Source: a virus
Reading direction: 5' to 3' (one strand)
Virus record (IMG/VR): IMGVR_UViG_3300036980_000310
Span: 1 to 20,297 of that record
Length of the DNA stretch: 20,297 nt
Of the stretch, positions 7,477 to 13,514 are shown in pieces (the first letter of the stretch is position 1; each line of letters opens with the position of its first letter). The translations under genes were made by a program, and so were the position numbers. The notes under the pieces were generated by a model. It ran no database searches. It saw only the letters and a list, made by a program, of their open reading frames with translations, and was not told the DNA's origin.

Positions 7477-8436
7477 GCGATTATCGCAAACACCTACCTG
7501 ACCTACAGCTCCAAGGGCAACCGCGAGCAGCTGTCGGACATGATCTACAACATCTCCCCCGAAGAGACCCCGTTCATCTCGAACGCGGGCAAGGGGAGCG
7601 TCGACGGAACCTACTACGAGTGGCAGACCGATTCGCTCGCGGCCGCAGCTGCGAACGACGTGATCGAAGGCGACGAGACCGGGTTTACGGCCCCCGTGGC
7701 GACGCTCCGCCTCGGCAACTTCGCCCAGATCTCGAAGAAGGACGTCATCGTCTCGGGCACGCAGGAACGCATCCAGAAGGCCGGACGCAAGTCCGAGCTG
7801 GCGTACCAGCTTGCCAAGAAGGGCGCCGAGCTGAAGCGCGACATGGAGTTCATCGCCTGCCAGAATCAGGCGGCCCGTGGCGGCAACAGCACGACCTCCC
7901 GCCGGACTGCCGGCTTCGAGTCGTTCATCCTCTCCAACGAAGACCGCGGCGCGACGGGTTCGGACCCGACGCTCTCGGGCACGACGGAAGGCTACCCCAA
8001 CGCGGCGCCGACAGACGGCACGCAGAGGGCGTTCACCGAAACGCTGCTGAAGACAGTCCTCGCCGAGTCCTACTCGAGCGGCGGAAGCGGTCAGATGCTG
8101 CTCGTCGGTCCGGCCCAGAAGCAGGTCGTTTCCGGCTTCGCCGGCATCGCGGCCAACCGCTTCATGGTGCAGGGTGAGTCGCAGGGCGTGATCATCGGCG
8201 CGGCCGATGTCTACGTCGGCGACTTCGGCAAGGTCAACGTCGTGCCGTCGCGCTTCTCGCGCAACCGGTCGGCGCTCTTGATCGACCCGAAGCACGTCGA
8301 GATCGTCTACCTCCGTCCGTTCCTCGTCGAGGATCTGGCGAAGACTGGCGACGCGATGAAGAAGCACATCCTCGTCGAGTGGGGCACCAAGGTCAACCAC
8401 GAAGCGTCGCAGGGCGTCATCGCGGACCTGAGCTGA
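7474..8436 (+). CDS. Major capsid protein (SU10/DUF5309-type), 320 aa
   Basis: HK97-fold coat protein that forms the icosahedral shell. The N-terminus MAIIANTYLTYSSKGNREQL, then ISPEETPFISNAGKGSVDGTYYEW and residues leading to IEGDETGF, follow the SU10-type coat family (DUF5309), and the length fits. The ATG at 7474 was chosen because GGAGG ends 10 bases upstream and the protein start matches the family. An in-frame GTG at 7435 would add 13 residues but lacks a good binding site and lies inside the leader hairpin. The gene directly follows the scaffold and is closed by a strong intrinsic terminator, so it can be expressed at high level. No frameshift or truncation is seen. Confidence 0.92.
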   Translation: MAIIANTYLTYSSKGNREQLSDMIYNISPEETPFISNAGKGSVDGTYYEWQTDSLAAAAANDVIEGDETGFTAPVATLRLGNFAQISKKDVIVSGTQERIQKAGRKSELAYQLAKKGAELKRDMEFIACQNQAARGGNSTTSRRTAGFESFILSNEDRGATGSDPTLSGTTEGYPNAAPTDGTQRAFTETLLKTVLAESYSSGGSGQMLLVGPAQKQVVSGFAGIAANRFMVQGESQGVIIGAADVYVGDFGKVNVVPSRFSRNRSALLIDPKHVEIVYLRPFLVEDLAKTGDAMKKHILVEWGTKVNHEASQGVIADLS

Positions 8437-8454
8437 GGCCTGACTGACTGAACC

Positions 8455-8492
8455 GGGGCGTGTCGTGTCGCAAGGCGCGGCACGCCCCTTTT
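8455..8492 (+). terminator. Intrinsic terminator after the capsid gene
   Basis: A 15-bp stem runs from 8455-8469 to 8474-8488, starting GGGGCGTG and ending CACGCCCC, with three G-U pairs and a GCAA tetraloop (8470-8473). It is followed directly by TTTT (8489-8492). It begins 19 bases after the coat stop codon. The end of the hairpin region also carries the start signals of the next gene, so transcription of downstream genes must come from partial read-through or antitermination. The structure is read directly. Strength is inferred, and the U tract is only four bases long. Confidence 0.8.
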
Positions 8493-8504
8493 GATGGAGC
8501 ACGC

Positions 8505-8813
8505 ATGAAGCGCCTGTTCTCTCGCGACGCGACGATGGGGATCACGAAGTGGTTTCATTACGACGAAGCGACCGAAGAGGTGAGGATCGAGACGGTCCAA
8601 GAGCTGGACCCGATCCTTGAGAAGAACCTGAAGATGCGGAACAACCAGATGCGCATCGACAGGTGGGGTGACGGCAAGATTGTCGCGTCTGTTCCGATGG
8701 TGATCTACGGCGAGTGGGTCACGAGCGGAAAAGTCAACGATCAAGCCTTCCTGACGCGCTGGCTGAACGATCCAGAGAACCTGAAGTTTCGCACGTTCAA
8801 GGGAAAAGTCTGA
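8505..8813 (+). CDS. Conserved-type small phage protein after capsid gene, 102 aa
   Basis: Begins MKRLFSRDATMGITKWFHYDE, then IETVQELDPILEKNLKMRN, ending with LNDPENLKFRTF. The same pattern (fold-starting KWFHYDE, a helix with PILE, and a C-terminal LND) is found, from memory, in small proteins encoded next to coat genes of many short-tailed phages. I know of no proven function. The ATG at 8505 is preceded by GGAG at a good distance. An in-frame upstream ATG at 8460 would start inside the terminator stem and was rejected. The gene lies between the terminator and the adaptor gene, one base from the latter, so a head-completion or regulatory role is possible. Confidence 0.78.
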   Translation: MKRLFSRDATMGITKWFHYDEATEEVRIETVQELDPILEKNLKMRNNQMRIDRWGDGKIVASVPMVIYGEWVTSGKVNDQAFLTRWLNDPENLKFRTFKGKV

Positions 8814-9473
8814 GTGGCACTCGACACCTACACGAACCTGAAGGTTGAGATCGCGGAGTGGCTGAACCGCCAAGACCTGACGGCGAAGATCCCGACGTTC
8901 ATCACGCTGCTCGAGGCGCAAGCTGAGCGCGTGCTGCTCGGGATGCGGGACATGGAGACGCGTTCGTACGCGACCCTCACGTCTCAGTTCCTCGCGCTCC
9001 CCACTGACTTCCTCGGGATCAAGGGCGTGCAGCTGAATTCGAGCATCCCGGCGCCGCTGGAGTTCGTTTCGGTAAACCAGCTCGATCAGATTCGCAGGGA
9101 CTACCGCGGAGTGACCGGACAGCCGGTGGCTTACTCGATTGTCGGCAACGAGCTCGAGTTCGCGCCAGCCCCGGACGCGTCGTACGAGGTCGAGGTCGTG
9201 TACTGGGCGCGCCTCCCGCGCCTCGTGACCACGACGCAGGAGTCGAACTGGCTGCTGTCGAAGCACCCGGACGTGTACTTGTTCGGTTCGTTGCTGCAGG
9301 CGGCGCCGTACCTGCACAACGACGAACGGATCGCCGGCTGGAGCTCGGCTCTCAGCGGGATCTTGCAGTCGATCACGGTGGCTGATGAGCGGGGCCGCAT
9401 GAGCGGACAGCCGCTGAAGATGAGAATCAAACCGTACGGCGGATACCGTACTCGCACCAACCGGAGCTACTGA
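8814..9473 (+). CDS. Head-tail adaptor protein (SU10 adaptor-like), 219 aa
   Basis: Ring protein that binds below the portal and links it to the tail nozzle. The start MALDTYTNLKVEIAEWLNR, the following helix DLTAKIPTFITLLEAQAERV, and the core LPTDFLGIKGVQLN with YWARLPRL match the adaptor family of SU10-like and P22-like short-tailed phages. Length is typical. It starts with GTG immediately after the previous stop (TGA then GTG) and its stop overlaps the next ATG (TGATG), so expression is coupled in both directions. Its usual partner, the tail nozzle, is encoded more than 9 kb downstream rather than next door. Confidence 0.85.
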   Translation: MALDTYTNLKVEIAEWLNRQDLTAKIPTFITLLEAQAERVLLGMRDMETRSYATLTSQFLALPTDFLGIKGVQLNSSIPAPLEFVSVNQLDQIRRDYRGVTGQPVAYSIVGNELEFAPAPDASYEVEVVYWARLPRLVTTTQESNWLLSKHPDVYLFGSLLQAAPYLHNDERIAGWSSALSGILQSITVADERGRMSGQPLKMRIKPYGGYRTRTNRSY

Positions 9474-9880
9474 TGGCAATCCAACTCTCTGTAACCGCCC
9501 GCAACCAGCGCCTCGACGCGTTCGAGACCGCGACTGGCGGCACGGCGATCCTCCGCATCCGCACCGGCGCGCAGCCGGCGACGTGCGCCACGGCTGACAG
9601 CGGCACGATCCTCGCGGAGATGACACTCCCCGCGGACTGGATGGCGGCAGCCTCTGGCGGCACGAAGGCCAAGTCCGGCACGTGGGAAGACACGTCCGCG
9701 AACGCGGCTGGCACTGCGGCCCACTTCCGCATCTACGACAGCGCCGGCACGACCTGCCACCTGCAGGGTTCGATCACGGCGACGTCTGGCGGCGGAGACA
9801 TGGAGCTCGACAACGTCGTGCTCGCGGTCGCGCAGCAGGTCACGGTCACTGCCTTCACGCTGACTGACGGCAACGCCTAA
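9473..9880 (+). CDS. Putative virion protein, beta-rich, 135 aa
   Basis: Starts MAIQLSVTARNQRLDAFE, with TGGTAILRIRTGAQPA, then LPADWMAAASGG, and ends VTVTAFTLTDGNA. From memory, close relatives with this start and the ending FTLTDGNA are frequent near tail-fibre genes of proteobacterial phages, where no function has been assigned. Composition is Ala/Thr/Gly-rich with alternating beta-strand pattern and no membrane segment, typical of a virion surface domain. Start and stop overlap or touch both neighbours (TGATG upstream, TAA then ATG downstream). It opens the island of putative host-recognition genes. The coding call is firm and the role is inferred. Confidence 0.8.
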   Translation: MAIQLSVTARNQRLDAFETATGGTAILRIRTGAQPATCATADSGTILAEMTLPADWMAAASGGTKAKSGTWEDTSANAAGTAAHFRIYDSAGTTCHLQGSITATSGGGDMELDNVVLAVAQQVTVTAFTLTDGNA

Positions 9881-10240
9881 ATGGCGTCCGCCGACCGGGT
9901 GCTGGAGACGACAACGTCTACCGGCACCGGCGACCTCACTACCGCCGGTGCCGTGACGGGTTTCCGTACGTTCAACAACGCCCACGGCGTCGGCGTGCCG
10001 TTCGACCTTTGCATTGAAGCGGTGGACGCGAACGGCGTGCCCACCGGCGACTGGGAAGTCACTGAAGCGCACTTGACCACGTCGACGAACCTCGTGCGCT
10101 CGAGGCTGAAGAGCTCGAGCACCGGGTCGGTGGTCAGCTTCGCGGCCGGGACGAAGCGGATCTTCTCGACCCAGATCGCCGACGAAGAGCACACCATCGG
10201 TGGCGCCTACGCCACCTCTCTCGGCATGAACTTGCCGTAA
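9881..10240 (+). CDS. Putative virion protein, beta-rich, 119 aa
   Basis: Begins MASADRVLETTTSTGTGDLT and continues AGAVTGFRTFNNAHGVG. The central LTTSTNLVRSRLKSSST is followed by VVSFAAGTKRIFSTQI. This order of a Thr-rich start, GFRTF and FAAGTK matches, from memory, a phage protein commonly placed beside tail fibres, probably a small beta-sandwich building block of the tail tip or baseplate. No signal peptide or membrane segment is present. The ATG is directly after the stop of the preceding gene, with no separate ribosome-binding site, indicating translational coupling. Function is not established. Confidence 0.8.
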   Translation: MASADRVLETTTSTGTGDLTTAGAVTGFRTFNNAHGVGVPFDLCIEAVDANGVPTGDWEVTEAHLTTSTNLVRSRLKSSSTGSVVSFAAGTKRIFSTQIADEEHTIGGAYATSLGMNLP

Positions 10241-10252
10241 GGACAGACGACG

Positions 10253-10687
10253 ATGCCCTCCAACACCAAGCCGATTTTCACAAAAGCTGGGGACGTCTCG
10301 ACCAACGGAACGACCGGCATGTCCGCGCTCGTACTGAACGCCGCGAACGACTACACCGGCATCGACGCAGACGTCGCGCTGGTGTTCACGGCCGACGCGA
10401 CGAACGGCGGGTTCGTGCAGCGCCTGCGCTTCAAGGCTGGCGGGACCAACGTCGCGACCGTCGCGCGCATCTACCTCAACAACGGCTCGACTCCGGCCAC
10501 GGCCACGAACAACGCGTTCTACGGCGAGATCTCGCTGCCCGCGACCACGGCGATTGCCACGGCCGCGGTCGTCGACGTCGACTACCCGATGAACTTCGCG
10601 CTGCCCGCAGGCTTCAGGATCTACTTCGGTCTCGCGACCGCGGTCGCCGCTGGCTGGAACTGCATCGCAATCGGCGGAAAATACTGA
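10253..10687 (+). CDS. Putative virion protein, beta-rich, 144 aa
   Basis: A Thr/Ala-rich, beta-strand-patterned protein starting MPSNTKPIFTKAGDVSTNG, with LRFKAGGTNVATVARIYLNNG in the middle and PAGFRIYFGLATAVAAGWN near the end, the last part resembling a jelly-roll strand pair. There is no cysteine cluster or membrane segment beyond beta-type hydrophobic strands. An AAGGA ribosome-binding site overlaps the previous stop codon. It lies just upstream of three glycine-rich adhesin-like genes, which suggests an attachment or collar protein for the receptor-binding complex. I cannot assign a named family. Confidence 0.78.
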   Translation: MPSNTKPIFTKAGDVSTNGTTGMSALVLNAANDYTGIDADVALVFTADATNGGFVQRLRFKAGGTNVATVARIYLNNGSTPATATNNAFYGEISLPATTAIATAAVVDVDYPMNFALPAGFRIYFGLATAVAAGWNCIAIGGKY

Positions 10688-10693
10688 GCCGCC

Positions 10694-11638
10694 ATGCTGG
10701 GCGCCTTCCACCTGCCGCAGTCTGGGCTGGCAGACGTCCAGATTTTCAACCGGCCGAGCACCGTCTCTGGTGTCCTTCACCAGTCGTTTACGTGGCACAA
10801 GCCGCGCGGTAAGTCCATGCTCTACATCTACTGCCGCGGAGGCGGCGGTGGCGGTGGCGGCGGGCTGACCGGAGCGGCGGCTGCCGCCCGTGGCGGGGGC
10901 GGATCTGGCGGCAGTGCCGGGTTCTCGTGCCTCTTCGTTCCTCTGTTTATGATCCCGAGCGAACTCTACGTTCACGTCGGCGCCGGTGGCGTTGGCGGTA
11001 CCTCTGGCGTTGCCGGCGGCTCCGGTCTCGTTTCGCAGGTCCGGTTTGCGCCGTATGGCTTAACCAGCGACGATGTTCCTCTGAATTGCTTGATCCGTTC
11101 GCAGAACGGATTATCTGGAGGCGGCAGCGCTGGCACGGGCACGGCCGGCGGTGCGGCTGGCGCGGCCGCGACTGTCGCGAACGTCAACGGCGGAATGCCG
11201 CACGCCACGCACGGCATCTGGCGCCTGAACGTCGGGCTCATCGGCGCCACCGGCGGCGACGACGCCAACGGACCCGGATCAGGAAAAGCTCTCGGCGCGA
11301 CTTCGCTCTGCTCTATTCCGGGAACCGGAGGTGGCGGAACTACTTCCGCCGATACCGTCGGCGGAGCATTCACTGCGCTGGCTGACGCGCTGATCTCCGA
11401 GCGACGCCCTGCGCCCACCATTGCGGCGACGCCGGGGGCACCCGGATCTGGCGGCGGAGTGGCGGGGAATATGCACTTCCTGTATGGCGGCCTTGGCGGC
11501 GGCGGAAGTAACACCGGCGTCGGCGGAGAAGGCGGAAATGGCGGGCCGGGAACCAGTGGCGGCGGTGGTGGTGGCGGAACCACTGGTGGAAAGGGTGGCG
11601 ACGGCGGAGCTGGTCTCGTGATTATGGTGGCGTGGTGA
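10694..11638 (+). CDS. Glycine-rich adhesin-like protein, copy 1 of 3 (314 aa)
   Basis: About a third of the residues are glycine. The N-terminal 50 residues are a normal folded segment ending WHKPRGKSMLYIYC, then a poly-glycine run, then SAGFSCLFVPLFMIP and LYVHVGAGGVGG, several further glycine clusters, and a conserved end GGDGGAGLVIMVAW. This layout (W-x-KPRG, Gly run, hydrophobic segment, Gly-rich loops, GGDGG-x-G end) is shared with the next two genes. Gly-rich loops packed as polyglycine II helices are known from receptor-binding adhesins such as the gp38 type of T-even phages, so a tail-tip receptor binder is a reasonable inference. A clear ribosome-binding site is missing, and the start is six bases after the previous stop. 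Confidence 0.8.
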   Translation: MLGAFHLPQSGLADVQIFNRPSTVSGVLHQSFTWHKPRGKSMLYIYCRGGGGGGGGGLTGAAAAARGGGGSGGSAGFSCLFVPLFMIPSELYVHVGAGGVGGTSGVAGGSGLVSQVRFAPYGLTSDDVPLNCLIRSQNGLSGGGSAGTGTAGGAAGAAATVANVNGGMPHATHGIWRLNVGLIGATGGDDANGPGSGKALGATSLCSIPGTGGGGTTSADTVGGAFTALADALISERRPAPTIAATPGAPGSGGGVAGNMHFLYGGLGGGGSNTGVGGEGGNGGPGTSGGGGGGGTTGGKGGDGGAGLVIMVAW

Positions 11639-11642
11639 TCCA

Positions 11643-12605
11643 ATGACGACCGACGTATTCGATTTGCCGGGGAACACGTGCCCGTCTCGCGTTGACGCGT
11701 TCTGGGGCTGGGCGACGTCCGTGGCAACAGCTACGCCGCAGTGGCAAGTGTGGAACAAGCCGCGCGGCGCGCGCATGCTCTTCATCAAGAGCATCGGCGG
11801 TGGCGCCGGAGGCGGCGGCGGATTCAACGCAGCCTCCGGCAACCGCGGCGGTGGCGGCGGTGGCGGCAGCTCCGGCTGCGCGAACATCATCGTGCCGGCG
11901 ATGTTATTGCCTGACGTGCTGTACGTTCACTCTGGCGCGGGCGGCCTCGGCGTGTCGTCAGGTGGCGGCACGGCTGGCTCTGGCATCGCGTCCTACGTCA
12001 GCGTCTCTCCGCTTCCGGTCGTGAACGCGAACATCGTGATTTTCTCTGGCGCGGGCGCCTCTGGAGGCGGGACAGGCACGGCGGCGGCCGTCGGTGCTGC
12101 CGGAACGGGAGGGTCTATCTCGGGCATCGCGAGCTACCCATTCGCTGGCCTCGGGATCGCCGGCTCGACGAGTAACCAAGGCGGAGCCAGCGGCACGGCC
12201 GGCGGCGCGGTGGCTGGCGGCAACGGCACAGCGCAGACGATGCAGACCACGGGCACCCTGAACATGGGCGGATCCGGTGGCGCCGGCTGCAGCGGCAGCG
12301 CGTTCGCTGGCGGCCTGATAACCGCCGTGACGACGGCGCTAATCAACGAGTACCGTCCGAATGGCGGCAACGGCGCCTTGGCCGGAGCGGCCGGCGAAGA
12401 AGGGAACATCGTCCAACACAACAACACGCCCGGATTTATCTGGTCGTTCTGCGGCATGGGCGGCGGCTCGAGCGTCGCCGGCGCTGGCGGTGTCGGCGGC
12501 CGTGGCGGCAGGGGCGGCAGCGGTGGCGGTGGCGGCGGGGCTGGCGTAACTGGCGGCAAGGGCGGAGACGGCGGCGCCGGCCTCGTCCTTTTCGTGACGT
12601 GGTGA
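11643..12605 (+). CDS. Glycine-rich adhesin-like protein, copy 2 of 3 (320 aa)
   Basis: Same plan as its neighbours. A short folded N-terminus (DVFDLPGNTCPS) is followed by WNKPRGARMLFIKSIGGG, a poly-glycine run, and IIVPAMLLPDVLYVHSGAGG. The middle third (residues about 115-215) is a Gly/Ala/Thr-rich repeat zone not alignable by eye to copy 1. A C-terminal part then contains FAGGLITAVTTALINEYRP, and the end is GGDGGAGLVLFVTW. Five cysteines are scattered without a pairing pattern I can recognise. The gene starts four bases after the previous stop with no strong ribosome-binding site, so coupling is likely. A tail-tip receptor-binding role is inferred from composition, architecture and position. 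Confidence 0.8.
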   Translation: MTTDVFDLPGNTCPSRVDAFWGWATSVATATPQWQVWNKPRGARMLFIKSIGGGAGGGGGFNAASGNRGGGGGGGSSGCANIIVPAMLLPDVLYVHSGAGGLGVSSGGGTAGSGIASYVSVSPLPVVNANIVIFSGAGASGGGTGTAAAVGAAGTGGSISGIASYPFAGLGIAGSTSNQGGASGTAGGAVAGGNGTAQTMQTTGTLNMGGSGGAGCSGSAFAGGLITAVTTALINEYRPNGGNGALAGAAGEEGNIVQHNNTPGFIWSFCGMGGGSSVAGAGGVGGRGGRGGSGGGGGGAGVTGGKGGDGGAGLVLFVTW

Positions 12606-12608
12606 CGC

Positions 12609-13514
12609 ATGGACGTCTTTGATCTCCCGCTGGCTGGCGCGCGCGTGCAGGTCTATACAGGATCTGCCGGAGCCGCGGCATCGACGTGGACGACGTGGTC
12701 GCGCCCCCGCGGACACACGATGCTGTTCATCCGCGCTGTCGGCGGTGGGGGCGGCGGCGGCGGCGGATTCACTGGCGGTGCAGGAACCGCGCGCGGCGGC
12801 GGCGGCGGTGGCTCTAGCGGCAACTGCACCAACGTCATCATGCCGTGCATGCTCATTCCTGAGACGCTTCACGTCAAGCCCGGCGGCGGAGAGATCGGCC
12901 GCACCAGCGGCGGCGCTGCGTCAGGGACTCACAGCGCCGTCTCGATTACGCCGTTCGGTCACACTGTCGCGGCGAACATCGTAGCCTTCGCGTCTCCGGG
13001 CAACGGCGGCGCGACCGGTACCGCGACGGCCGGCGGGGCTGGCGGGACTGCTCCGGGGGCCGACACTATTGCCAATTGTCCGTGGGCCGGTCTCGGCGTC
13101 GCGATGTTCCTTCAGGGCACGGCCGGCACCATCGGTGGCGACGACACCGGAGCCGTAGGCGGCGCCATCGCGTTCCCGAGCACGGGCAACAACGTCATGG
13201 GAGGCTCTGGCGGCGGCGGAGTCACGACCACAGAATTCGCTGGCGGCCTGATCACGGCCATCGCCGGCACCCTCATCTCTGACTCGCGCCCGCAGGTCGG
13301 CGCCGCGGCGGCGGCAGGCTCTGGCGGCCACTGGCTCTTCGACAAGGGCGGCTTCGCGTACGGCGGACTCGGCGGCGGGTCAGTCAACTCGGCGACCGGA
13401 GCGAACGGCGGCAATGGCGGTCCGGGCTGCGGCGGTGGCGGCGGCGGAGCCGGCAACGGCGCGGGACGCGGCGGTGACGGCGGGCCCGGCTACATCATCA
13501 TGGTGAGCTGGTAA
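12609..13514 (+). CDS. Glycine-rich adhesin-like protein, copy 3 of 3 (301 aa)
   Basis: Third paralogue. It starts MDVFDLPLAG, has WSRPRGHTMLFIRAVGGG, a poly-glycine run, and IMPCMLIPETLHVKPGGGE, then a variable Gly/Ala/Thr zone, FAGGLITAIAGTLISDSRP (closely like copy 2), FAYGGLGGGS (like copy 1), and ends GGDGGPGYIIMVSW. It therefore mixes features of both other copies, which could reflect recombination between paralogues. Its stop overlaps the next ATG by one base (TAATG). The inferred role is receptor recognition at the tail tip, as for the two upstream copies, and the evidence for it is the same. Confidence 0.8.
   Translation: MDVFDLPLAGARVQVYTGSAGAAASTWTTWSRPRGHTMLFIRAVGGGGGGGGGFTGGAGTARGGGGGGSSGNCTNVIMPCMLIPETLHVKPGGGEIGRTSGGAASGTHSAVSITPFGHTVAANIVAFASPGNGGATGTATAGGAGGTAPGADTIANCPWAGLGVAMFLQGTAGTIGGDDTGAVGGAIAFPSTGNNVMGGSGGGGVTTTEFAGGLITAIAGTLISDSRPQVGAAAAAGSGGHWLFDKGGFAYGGLGGGSVNSATGANGGNGGPGCGGGGGGAGNGAGRGGDGGPGYIIMVSW

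Larger units (their letters stand above)
10694..13514 (+). repeat. Tandem triplication of a glycine-rich gene
   Basis: Three adjacent genes of 314, 320 and 301 residues share an architecture and obvious sequence at both ends: W-x-(K/R)PRG-xx-ML-x-I followed by poly-glycine near the N-terminus, and GGDGG-x-G-xxxx-V-x-W at the C-terminus. Copies 2 and 3 additionally share DVFDLP at the start and FAGGLITA in the middle, so they look like the most recent pair. The middle parts differ much more. Direct tandem order on one strand indicates duplication and divergence rather than independent acquisition. Confidence 0.8.

Noticed and set aside
10694-13514. Diversity-generating retroelement targets
   Set aside because: No reverse transcriptase, template repeat or adenine-specific variation pattern is visible. 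Differences between copies look like ordinary divergence.
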